Assembly (NCBI GenBank): GCA_964577215.1
Contig: CAZNYK010000003.1
Span: forward strand, 1-64,000
Direction of reading: 5' to 3'
Source of the DNA: UBA2329 sp964577215
GTDB lineage: Bacteria; Bacteroidota; Bacteroidia; Chitinophagales; Saprospiraceae
DNA length: 64,000 nucleotides
Shown here: one piece after another, positions 53,586 to 61,114 of the stretch
How the letters are laid out: each line of letters starts with the position of its first letter
How positions within the stretch are numbered: position 1 is the first letter of the stretch
Notes under the pieces: model-generated
Told to the model about the DNA's origin: nothing
Databases searched by the model: none
Seen by the model: only the letters and a program-made list of their open reading frames with translations
Position numbers and translations under genes: made by a program

Positions 53586-54779
53586 ATGAAAGTGTTATCA
53601 CTTCAATTTAAAAACAAACAGACAGCCATGTCACCGTCCAGCATTTTGAGAATTGCCTTCAGCATCATGCTTATCGCAGGCGGTTTTGCCGCCGGAGTCG
53701 CCTGGAAAGGCCGCGCTGAACAACCTGTGGCAAATGAAGAACAAACGACCGCACCTGGAAATGACGCCCGTGAAAACGGCCAGAGCAACATGCCCGCTCC
53801 CGACATAAGCCTTACCCCGTCAGAACTGGCTACCATTCAGCTGTTTGAAGCTGCGGCGCCTTCTGTTTGCTACATCACCACTACAAACGTGGGCTACGAT
53901 TTTTTTACCCGCAATGCCACCGAAATACCTGCGGGTACCGGCTCCGGGTTTGTCTGGGACCGCAACGGCCATATCGTGACCAATTTCCACGTCATTCAGA
54001 ATGCCGACCGCGCCACCGTCACATTAGCAGATCGCAGTACATGGCAGGCACGGTTGGTGGGTAAAGCGCCTGAGAAGGACCTCGCCGTACTCAAAATAGA
54101 CGCCCCTGCAAGCACCCTGCGGCCCATTCCCATCGGCGCTTCCGACAACCTCCGCGTGGGGCAGGCGGTGTACGCCATCGGCAACCCCTTCGGCTTGGAC
54201 CAGACCCTTACTACCGGCATCGTGAGTGCCCTGGGACGGGAGATCAATTCGGTAGCCGGCATTCCCATACGGGATGTGATACAGACGGATGCAGCCATCA
54301 ACCCCGGCAACTCCGGCGGGCCGCTCCTCAACTCATCCGGCAGGCTCATCGGTGTCAACACGGCTATTTACAGCCCCTCGGGCGCATCGGCCGGCATAGG
54401 TTTTTCCATCCCCGCGGATGTAGTCAACTGGGTAATTCCCGAGCTTATCCAGTTTGGAAAGATCATGCGACCCTCGCTCGGGGTGGAGTATGCCCGCCAA
54501 TCGTTCGTGCAGCGGCTCGGCCTCACCGGCGCTTTGGTCATCGATGTGATCAGAGGCGAAGCTGCCGACCGCGCCGGCATACGCCCCACGGTTCGCGAGC
54601 GCAACGGCGCCATCCGCCTGGGCGATATTATCGTCGGCATCGATCGCAACAAGATCGAATCCTACAGCGACGTGGTACTGGCCCTGGAAAAATACAAGCC
54701 CGGCGATACGGTCACACTCACCATCCTGCGCGACGGAAAACAAATGGAACTGGATCTGAAGCTGGATGCGGCCAAGTAG
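53586..54779 (+). CDS. HtrA/DegP-type serine protease with one PDZ domain
   Basis: 397 residues; an in-frame ATG at 53628 would also leave the membrane/signal segment (LRIAFSIMLIAGGFAAGVAW) intact. The trypsin-like triad is His in VTNFHVIQNA (about 134), Asp in EKDLAVLKID (about 165) and Ser in NPGNSGGPLL (about 242). A single PDZ domain fills the C-terminus (GALVIDVIRGEAADRAGI, VGIDRNKIESYSDV). It is a periplasmic quality-control protease. A shorter GtrA gene follows. Confidence 0.94.
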   Translation: MKVLSLQFKNKQTAMSPSSILRIAFSIMLIAGGFAAGVAWKGRAEQPVANEEQTTAPGNDARENGQSNMPAPDISLTPSELATIQLFEAAAPSVCYITTTNVGYDFFTRNATEIPAGTGSGFVWDRNGHIVTNFHVIQNADRATVTLADRSTWQARLVGKAPEKDLAVLKIDAPASTLRPIPIGASDNLRVGQAVYAIGNPFGLDQTLTTGIVSALGREINSVAGIPIRDVIQTDAAINPGNSGGPLLNSSGRLIGVNTAIYSPSGASAGIGFSIPADVVNWVIPELIQFGKIMRPSLGVEYARQSFVQRLGLTGALVIDVIRGEAADRAGIRPTVRERNGAIRLGDIIVGIDRNKIESYSDVVLALEKYKPGDTVTLTILRDGKQMELDLKLDAAK

Positions 54780-54851
54780 GCTGTATTGATATGGGTTTGC
54801 CCGTCGAAAAATACTTTATTTTGTACAAGCCATTTTTCGCCGGGTTTAGCG

Positions 54852-54859
54852 CATCTTTG
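54852..54859 (+). promoter_or_regulatory. Near-consensus -7 element 4 nt before the GtrA start
   Basis: CATCTTTG (one mismatch to TAnnTTTG) at 54852-54859; the ATG is at 54864, so any transcript from it would be leaderless. Confidence 0.45.
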
Positions 54860-54863
54860 CGCC

Positions 54864-55247
54864 ATGGACGCCATTCTACAATTCATTAAGTTTTGTGTCG
54901 TAGGCGCAGGAGGCATGGTCGTTGATTTCGGCACAACCTGGCTGCTCAAGGAAAAACTGCGATTCAACAAGTACGTAGCCAACTCCACAGGCTTCGCCTT
55001 AGCCGTTATCAACAATTTTCTGTGGAACAAATACTGGACCTTTCACGACCGGAACGAGGAGGTGGGCATTCAGTTCCTGCTCTTTTTGGGCATCTCCATC
55101 GCAGGGCTGCTGCTCAACAACGGCGTTATTTACCTGCTCATCAACCGTTGGCGGATGAATTTTTACCTGTCCAAACTATTTGCTACCGGAGTAGTGACCC
55201 TCTGGAACTTCGGCGCGAATTACCAGTTTACGTTCCATAACGGCTGA
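54864..55247 (+). CDS. GtrA family membrane protein
   Basis: 127 residues from the ATG at 54864, which gives the usual GtrA N-terminus (ILQFIKFCVVGAGGMVVDF). Four membrane helices, NFLWNKYWTF and WNFGANYQFTF are family features. GtrA-like proteins assist translocation of lipid-linked sugars in cell-surface glycan modification. No glycosyltransferase is adjacent. Confidence 0.9.
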   Translation: MDAILQFIKFCVVGAGGMVVDFGTTWLLKEKLRFNKYVANSTGFALAVINNFLWNKYWTFHDRNEEVGIQFLLFLGISIAGLLLNNGVIYLLINRWRMNFYLSKLFATGVVTLWNFGANYQFTFHNG

Positions 55248-55264
55248 TTTTTTTGATTAGCCAG

Positions 55265-55272
55265 TAAATTTG
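55265..55272 (+). promoter_or_regulatory. -7 element TAAATTTG 5 nt before the thioesterase start
   Basis: Exact TAnnTTTG match on the plus strand; the ATG follows at 55278. Transcription would begin at or next to the start codon. Confidence 0.55.
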
Positions 55273-55277
55273 CGCTC

Positions 55278-56036
55278 ATGCACACCGAGCCGTCACTCAT
55301 CCACCGCGAACATTTCACCATACGCAGCTACGAGGTTGACGCGCGCAAGCAAGTATCCATTCCAGCGTTGATCCGGCTCATGCAGGAGGCATCCATGCAG
55401 CACGTGCTCCATCTCCAACTTTCGGTGTGGGACTTAGAGCCGCAGGGGCTGTCCTGGGTGCTCATGCGGCAGCGGCTGCACGTTGAACGCCTGCCCTTGC
55501 TGGGAGAAACCATAGAAGTGGTGACGCATCCCTCGGGCTTTGAGCGGGTATTCACGCACCGCGATTTCAGGATGTATGATGCGCAAGGCGCTGAAATTGC
55601 CAATGCTACCACCACCTGGCTGTTGATGCACACCGCCACCAGGCGCATGGCCCGCATCCCCGCCGAATTGCTCGCCTACAACGACCTCCTCCCCCACCCT
55701 TCCGGCTACCTGCCCCGCACCGCCGGCGAGTTGCCTGACCTCGGGCCAGTTTTCCGCTCCCGCCGCTTCGCGGTAGGCTGGCACGACCTCGACTTCAACT
55801 ATCACCTCACCAACAGCAAGTACGCCGATTGGATGCTGGAGGCCGTAGATGAACACCTGCTGCGAAACGCCTCTCTTCAGACCATGGATATTTTGTACCT
55901 TGCCGAGTCTCTGTGGAACGAGGAGATCATTGCCGAGACTTCTATTTCAGACGACTGTACACGCCTGCACCGCCTGACCAGGCCCAGCGACGGCAAGGAA
56001 CTGGCGCGGGCGAGGACGGTGTGGAATGGAAGCTAA
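55278..56036 (+). CDS. Acyl-ACP thioesterase
   Basis: 252 residues with two hotdog repeats. The N-terminal repeat has FTIRSYEVDARKQVSIPALIRLMQEASMQH and LSWVLMRQRLHVERLPLLGETIEV; the second has FAVGWHDLDFNYHLTNSKYADWMLEAV, in which DLDFNYHLTNSKY corresponds to the catalytic-site region of FAT-type thioesterases. The enzyme releases free fatty acids from ACP. A -7 box lies 5 nt upstream of the ATG. Confidence 0.92.
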   Translation: MHTEPSLIHREHFTIRSYEVDARKQVSIPALIRLMQEASMQHVLHLQLSVWDLEPQGLSWVLMRQRLHVERLPLLGETIEVVTHPSGFERVFTHRDFRMYDAQGAEIANATTTWLLMHTATRRMARIPAELLAYNDLLPHPSGYLPRTAGELPDLGPVFRSRRFAVGWHDLDFNYHLTNSKYADWMLEAVDEHLLRNASLQTMDILYLAESLWNEEIIAETSISDDCTRLHRLTRPSDGKELARARTVWNGS

Positions 56037-56116
56037 AGGCATAAGGCGAATTTCCGCCGGCGCAGAGTCTTCTCTTACTCCAAAAAAAATAAAAAATCGA
56101 ATCGCTGTTAGCAAGA

Positions 56117-56131
56117 GACGCCCCAGGCGTC
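56117..56131. repeat. GACGCC/GGCGTC palindrome, second copy of the REP-like core
   Basis: GACGCC-CCA-GGCGTC with an imperfect extension (TAGC outside on the left, GCTA outside on the right). It shares its core with the hairpin at 129-163 and sits in the 249-bp gap between the thioesterase and Rpn genes. Confidence 0.5.
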
Positions 56132-56273
56132 CCCGCTATCACCATACTCACGTCTTCAGACGGGCTATGCAATACCATACAGTACGCCACTAACTTGACG
56201 GCATGGAGTTCAAAGATGGCACTGGAAGCCTGCAACTTTGGCTGCGGCCGTATTGTTTTTACGGGCAATGCCG

Positions 56274-56281
56274 TAACTTTG
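56274..56281 (+). promoter_or_regulatory. Bacteroidota promoter (TTG ... TAACTTTG) 4 nt before the Rpn-type gene
   Basis: The -7 box TAACTTTG is an exact TAnnTTTG match, and TTG at 56253-56255 lies 18 nt upstream, the spacing expected for the -33 element. The ATG at 56286 is only 4 nt after the box, so the mRNA should be leaderless. Confidence 0.65.
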
Positions 56282-56285
56282 TCTT

Positions 56286-57248
56286 ATGCTGATCGCCAAT
56301 CCGCTTTACGACCACGCCTTCAAGTACCTCATGTCCAACGACAAGTTGGCGCGCAAGGTACTTTCCGTCATCCTGGAAAAGGAGGTGCTGGAGCTGGAAC
56401 TCTCCCAGCAGGAGGTTGTCGTAGAAGATGAAGAGCGCCGATTTACCTTATACCGTCTGGATTTCAAAGCTGTCATTTTAGATGAGAACGGCCGCAGGGA
56501 GAAGGTGCTCATCGAACTGCAAAAATCCAAGCTGCCTACCAATGTGTTGCGTTTTCGCAATTACCTCGGCTTGGCCTATACCCACAAAACAAAGGCCAAA
56601 CACCCGGTAACCTTAGTGGACCAAGATAGCGCCCTGCCCATCATCTCCATATACATCCTGGGTTACAACGTGGAAGACATCCCCCTGACGGCCGTAAAGG
56701 TGGATCGCAAGATCATGGACATGTCGCGCCACGAGGAACTACACATCGAGAGCGACTTCATAGACCTGCTCACACATACCTGTTATATACTGCAAGTGCG
56801 CCGCCTGCCGGAACAGAGGCGCAGCCGCATAGAGCAATTTCTCACACTGTTCAATCAAGCCTGGGTCATGGAAGAAAAATACATTCTCGATCTGCAAGAG
56901 GTGCCGGAAGGCTTCGAAGACATAGCGGAGTACCTTCAGCGGCCCTTGCAGGAAGAAGAACTGCGTGCCAAGCTGCGCGCGGAGGAGGAAGTGGAGGCCA
57001 TTTTTGCCCAGCAGGAAGCGGAAAAAGCGTACTTGAAGCGCGTGGCTGAGGAAGCAAAAGCACGCGAAGAAGAAGAGCGCAGGCAGAGGGAGGAAGAACG
57101 CCGACAGAAAGAAAAGGCGCTGGAGCAAATGCGCGAAGGCCAGATAAAATTGGCTCGCGTCCTTTTGCGTACAGGTATGTCTGCCGAAGAGGTAGCTCTT
57201 GAAACCGGGCTAACAGAGGATGAAGTGAGAAAAATTGAAAAAAACTAA
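56286..57248 (+). CDS. Rpn-family PD-(D/E)XK nuclease / transposase-like protein
   Basis: 320 residues. The PD-(D/E)XK core lies in the N-terminal third: LYDHAFKYLMSN at the start, then RLDFKAVILDENG with the catalytic Asp and VLIELQKSK with the ExQK element. Residues about 225-300 are a long charged coiled coil (EEERRQREEERRQKEKALEQ), and the last 25 residues form a helix-turn-helix-like tail (MSAEEVALETGLTEDEVRKIEKN). Rpn-type nucleases promote recombination. The ftsE-like gene starts 13 nt later. Confidence 0.88.
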   Translation: MLIANPLYDHAFKYLMSNDKLARKVLSVILEKEVLELELSQQEVVVEDEERRFTLYRLDFKAVILDENGRREKVLIELQKSKLPTNVLRFRNYLGLAYTHKTKAKHPVTLVDQDSALPIISIYILGYNVEDIPLTAVKVDRKIMDMSRHEELHIESDFIDLLTHTCYILQVRRLPEQRRSRIEQFLTLFNQAWVMEEKYILDLQEVPEGFEDIAEYLQRPLQEEELRAKLRAEEEVEAIFAQQEAEKAYLKRVAEEAKAREEEERRQREEERRQKEKALEQMREGQIKLARVLLRTGMSAEEVALETGLTEDEVRKIEKN

Positions 57249-57261
57249 ACCGACCCCCAAA

Positions 57262-57948
57262 ATGAGCAATCTCATCGTACGCCTCAACAACGCCAATATT
57301 TACCAACAGCAGCAACTCATACTGCGCGGCGTCACTATGACCATTTCCCAAGGTGAATTCGCCTACCTGATAGGTAAAACCGGCAGCGGCAAATCGAGCC
57401 TCCTCAAAGTACTGTACGGCGCATTGCCCCTGCGCGAAGGCAAAGGCGAGGTCGCCGGCTTCGATCTCCAAAAATTAGACCGGCGCCAAGCACCTTATCT
57501 GCGCAGGAAATTGGGCGTAGTATTCCAGGATTTCAATCTTCTCAGCGACAGAAATGTGGATCAAAACCTCCGCTTCGTCCTGCATGCTACCGGCTGGAAA
57601 AAAGAAGGCGACATCCAAAACCGCATCGGGGAAGTGCTGGCCCAGGTAGGGCTTTCGGACAAGCAATTCAGCATGACCCACGAATTGTCAGGAGGCGAAC
57701 AACAACGGGTAGTCATAGCAAGGGCCTTGCTGAACTCCCCTGAATTGCTCATCGCCGACGAGCCTACTGGCAACCTCGACCCCGACACCTCCGATGAGAT
57801 ACTCCAACTGCTGCGCCGGTTGGCCCGGCACAACGACACTGCTGTACTGCTGGCAACGCACGATTACCGCATTATTGAAAATTTCCCGGCCCGCATCATT
57901 CGCTGTATCCAGGGCCGGATAGTGGATGAAGAAAACTTAGAAAAATGA
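57262..57948 (+). CDS. ftsE: FtsE-like cell-division ABC ATPase
   Basis: 228 residues from the ATG at 57262. Walker A GKTGSGKSS about residues 37-45, Q-loop VFQDFNLLSDRNV, signature LSGGEQQR about 142-149, Walker B ELLIADEPTGNLD and switch His in LLATHDYRI. The NLLSDRNV and overall length fit FtsE rather than LolD. No ftsX gene follows; instead a 33-residue membrane peptide gene overlaps its stop by 4 bp. Confidence 0.85.
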   Translation: MSNLIVRLNNANIYQQQQLILRGVTMTISQGEFAYLIGKTGSGKSSLLKVLYGALPLREGKGEVAGFDLQKLDRRQAPYLRRKLGVVFQDFNLLSDRNVDQNLRFVLHATGWKKEGDIQNRIGEVLAQVGLSDKQFSMTHELSGGEQQRVVIARALLNSPELLIADEPTGNLDPDTSDEILQLLRRLARHNDTAVLLATHDYRIIENFPARIIRCIQGRIVDEENLEK

Positions 57949-58046
57949 AAAGCTGGCCACTGCCGCTCAAAATCTTGGCTATATGCCTGCTTTGCCTTGC
58001 CATTGCGGCAGGCATTGGACTGATCATCAGTTACTTAACAAATTGA
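57945..58046 (+). CDS. 33-residue single-pass membrane peptide overlapping ftsE
   Basis: The ORF reads MKSWPLPLKILAICLLCLAI and continues with a Gly/Ile-rich hydrophobic run to SYLTN. Its ATG overlaps the ftsE stop as ATGA, a strong sign of translational coupling. One membrane helix fills most of the peptide. No family known to me. It could be a small partner of the FtsE ATPase. Confidence 0.55.
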   Translation: MKSWPLPLKILAICLLCLAIAAGIGLIISYLTN

Positions 58047-58066
58047 TTGTATTCCCCGCCCGAGGC

Positions 58067-59113
58067 CTATTTCCCGGCGATCCCCTGCTTGAAATCTTTT
58101 TGCAAAAGCAATTGGATATGGGCCGATACGATCTCGCCCATGGTACGGCATTTCAGAAAAACGTCATTATGATGGTGGGCCGTCAGTTCCTTGGCCAATA
58201 GCTGTACTTTTTCGCTCGTCGATATTTCATCCTCCACCATACACTCGAACAGCGCATCCAAGCGGCTGCGGGTGGCCATAGCGCGCGCAGCTATCAGGCT
58301 GCGCTCTTCCAACTGGTATTGCGTCACACTCTCATGGGTCAGCATTTCCATTCCCATTTTGATAATGGGGTTGTTCTCCTTGAAATACTGCGGCAGGTAA
58401 AAACTCTTGCGCCCTTCATAGGACTGCTGATCGAAATCTATGGCACGCAGGCGAAACTGGGCGCCTTCAATGTCGGGAGTTACAGCCACCACGTAGTTGT
58501 AGGAGCGCATATCGCCGAGAAGGCGCACGAAACAGCGCTCGTTGAACTTGACAAACTCTTTGGCAATGCGTATCTGGTTGAAGGGATCATCTTGCAAGTG
58601 CTTTTTGACAAAGTCGTCGCCCGGAATCCCTACTATGTGCTCTTCAATCATTGTGCCTCCGTCCACTAAGTACATCACGCTGTTGGGCGAGAGCAGTTCC
58701 TCCAATTCCAGCCCGTAAATGCGGGAGGCATCGGCGCGCTTCACGTAGAAGTGGTCGTAGTTATCGTTTAGCCGGTTGATGATGCGAATGCGAAATGGCT
58801 TGGTGTTGCCGAAGGTGCAGTAGTCGATGCGCGCCACCGTAAGGTGTTCCACCACGCTCATATCGCCGCCTGTTTTAAGCAGGGCGTACATGGAAGTGAG
58901 CGCGTGGAAAACTTCGGGCCGGTCGGATTCTGAAAAATAGACGGCCTCCCAGAGGGTGTCGTGGCCATCGTGGTCGAGCAGGGGTGCAGATGATTCGTAG
59001 CGCGTCAGCTCTTCATATTGCAGGGGCAACCGTTTGGCGCGGTGGTAGCGCATCAGGTAGCGCAGCAACGGCTCGCGTACGCGAAACAGGACTTTTTTTT
59101 TGGATGGAACCAT
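58067..59113 (-). CDS. Hypothetical protein with a kinase-like catalytic-loop pattern
   Basis: 348 residues, no signal peptide. The segment FVRLLGDMRSYNYVVAV ... FRLRAIDFDQQSYEG resembles the catalytic loop (GD-N) and the metal-binding D-F-D strand of protein-kinase-like or aminoglycoside-phosphotransferase-like folds, and EEHIVGIPGDDFV could be a hinge region. The N-lobe is not clear, so this is a suggestion only. It ends 8 bp before the sppA stop end-region and is downstream of sppA in the same orientation. Confidence 0.6.
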   Translation of the reverse strand: MVPSKKKVLFRVREPLLRYLMRYHRAKRLPLQYEELTRYESSAPLLDHDGHDTLWEAVYFSESDRPEVFHALTSMYALLKTGGDMSVVEHLTVARIDYCTFGNTKPFRIRIINRLNDNYDHFYVKRADASRIYGLELEELLSPNSVMYLVDGGTMIEEHIVGIPGDDFVKKHLQDDPFNQIRIAKEFVKFNERCFVRLLGDMRSYNYVVAVTPDIEGAQFRLRAIDFDQQSYEGRKSFYLPQYFKENNPIIKMGMEMLTHESVTQYQLEERSLIAARAMATRSRLDALFECMVEDEISTSEKVQLLAKELTAHHHNDVFLKCRTMGEIVSAHIQLLLQKDFKQGIAGK

Positions 59114-59121
59114 ACTACCTG

Positions 59122-60894
59122 CTACCTGAAAGGAATAAAAAACGGCAGGCGCGCCTGCATCCCGCGGCTTGCCTGCAATTCCCGGACATACCTGTAATAT
59201 GGATACATTTCGCCGAGTTGAGACCGCAGCATGCGGTTGGTACGCGCTTCGCTTTGCCCGGTGATATCCTCAAGAAGTTGTTGCAGCGGTTCTTTGATGC
59301 GCGGATATTCGGTAATGCGGTACTCCTTCAATTCTGCGAGATTTGCTGCGGATTCGATCGCTTCATCCAAGTCGGCAACGCGATCTACCAAGCCTATTTG
59401 TTCTGCCTTCACGCCCGTCCACACGCGGCCCTGGGCAATTTCATTGACGGCATCGCGCGACAAGCCCCGGCCTTCCGCTACATGGCCGAGGAAAGTCTCA
59501 TAAAGATTGTCCACAAAGCCTTGCATGATTTTGCCTTCATCTTCCGACATGTCGTAAAAGGGAGAAATTCCATGGGCGAACTTGCCGGTTTTGACCGTGT
59601 CGAAAGAAATGCCTATTTTGTCATTGAGAAGCTTTTTCGCGCTTGGGATCATGCTGAAAACGCCGATGGACCCGGTAAGCGTGTTGGGCTCGGCGAAGAT
59701 AGAGTCGGCTTTACAGGCGATGTAGTATCCGCCGGAGGCGGCATAGTCGCCCATGGAAACCACCACTTTTTTGCCTTCTTCCTTAGCCAGTTCAATTTCC
59801 CGCAGGATATTTTCGGATGCCATAGCGCTCCCGCCCCCGGAGTTTACGCGCAAGACAATGGCTTTGACGGAATTGTCCTTGCGCAACTTGGAGAGGATGT
59901 CCGTATATTTGACGTCGCCTATGTTGCCGGGCTCTCCTTTACCATCCACGATGTTGCCCTCGGCATAGACCACGGCAATTTTGTCTTTGACCTTAAAATT
60001 GGATTTGGCCGGATTGCGGTCGTTGTAGTCTTCGATAGAAATGGTGGAAAGCTTGTCCTTTTCATCAAGACCCAGTTTCTCCCGGATGTCGTTCAACGCT
60101 TTGTCCCGGTGAGCCAGTTCGTCCACCATCTTGAGTTCAAGCGCTTTTTGGGGCATAAATGCGAGGTAGCCGTCTGCGATCCGGCGCAATTCGGCCGGGG
60201 AAATATCGCGGCCTTCGGCGATGTCGGCAAGGAATTCGCTGAATACATCCCCGAGGTATTCGCGCACCTGGAGTTTATTCTCCTCCGACATATTGTTGCG
60301 CCGAAACGGCTCGGTAGCGCTCTTGAATTTGCCGGCATAATAAATTTGCATGTTGATTCCGGCCTTGTCGAGCATATCTTTAAAGAACGGAACCTGGGCG
60401 GCGAAGCCCCTGAAATCCACCAGTCCTACGGGGTTGAGATATACTTTATCGGCAGCCGAAGCCAGGTAATAACTGCCTTGCGAGTAAGCGTTGGCGTAGG
60501 TGTACACAAATTTACCCTCTGATCTGAACTCCGCTACGGCATCCCGGATGAGGTCTGCGGTAGCAATGCCGCCCTGCAAGCCGTCTGTTTCGATGAGAAT
60601 ACCTTTGATGTTCTCATCATTTCGGGCGCGCTCCAGGGCTGCGAGCATTTCGTGCACTCCAAGCACTTTTTGGTCGTTGAAGTTGAAAGGATCAATGGGC
60701 AGGTTATTGGTTTTTTCGGGTATAGCCTTGTCGAATTTGAGATGCAGAACGGTATTAGGAGCAATTTTTCGCTCTTTCTGCTCCTGGGACCCCGCAATCC
60801 CGGCAATAACGGCTACGAAGATAGAACCGAGCAATACAGTGGCTAGTATGACGCCGAGGCAGGAGGCGAAAACGAACTTGAAGAATTGTCCCAT
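59122..60894 (-). CDS. sppA: Signal peptide peptidase SppA, long (67 kDa) form
   Basis: 590 residues. N-terminal membrane segment (FFKFVFASCLGVILATVLLGSIFVAVIAG), two S49 peptidase repeats; the catalytic Lys lies in YYAGKFKSATEPFRR (about residue 190) and the catalytic Ser in MGDYAASGGYYIAC (about 386). It degrades cleaved signal peptides in the inner membrane. The -7 box TAACTTTG at 60957-60964 precedes it by 62 nt. Probably co-transcribed with the downstream gene at 58067, since only 8 bp separate them. Confidence 0.95.
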   Translation of the reverse strand: MGQFFKFVFASCLGVILATVLLGSIFVAVIAGIAGSQEQKERKIAPNTVLHLKFDKAIPEKTNNLPIDPFNFNDQKVLGVHEMLAALERARNDENIKGILIETDGLQGGIATADLIRDAVAEFRSEGKFVYTYANAYSQGSYYLASAADKVYLNPVGLVDFRGFAAQVPFFKDMLDKAGINMQIYYAGKFKSATEPFRRNNMSEENKLQVREYLGDVFSEFLADIAEGRDISPAELRRIADGYLAFMPQKALELKMVDELAHRDKALNDIREKLGLDEKDKLSTISIEDYNDRNPAKSNFKVKDKIAVVYAEGNIVDGKGEPGNIGDVKYTDILSKLRKDNSVKAIVLRVNSGGGSAMASENILREIELAKEEGKKVVVSMGDYAASGGYYIACKADSIFAEPNTLTGSIGVFSMIPSAKKLLNDKIGISFDTVKTGKFAHGISPFYDMSEDEGKIMQGFVDNLYETFLGHVAEGRGLSRDAVNEIAQGRVWTGVKAEQIGLVDRVADLDEAIESAANLAELKEYRITEYPRIKEPLQQLLEDITGQSEARTNRMLRSQLGEMYPYYRYVRELQASRGMQARLPFFIPFR

Positions 60895-60956
60895 GATGTT
60901 GATGTGTCTTTTAATTTGATTGCGCGCTTAAAAAAGGGCTTCAGGCTTTTTCAGGA

Positions 60957-60964
60957 CAAAGTTA
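60957..60964 (-). promoter_or_regulatory. -7 element TAACTTTG for sppA
   Basis: Exact TAnnTTTG match on the minus strand, 62 nt before the sppA start codon at 60894. Confidence 0.5.
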
Positions 60965-61114
60965 ATTCGCGATAGTTCTCCGGGGGAACAGTTTTTAGAT
61001 AAAAACAACAAATTGGGCGACAATCTTGATCAAAGAGGTAGAGCGCCCCAAAGAAAAAACCTACTTTTGAACGCGATTCCGCTCATTTATGATTTACCGG
61101 ATATTGAATTGACC

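Noticed and set aside
54786..54863. Longer start for the GtrA protein
   Set aside because: The upstream residues are not part of the GtrA fold and the stretch contains the probable promoter.
58984..60522. A 512-codon plus-strand open frame
   Set aside because: Antisense to sppA, whose catalytic residues are all present.
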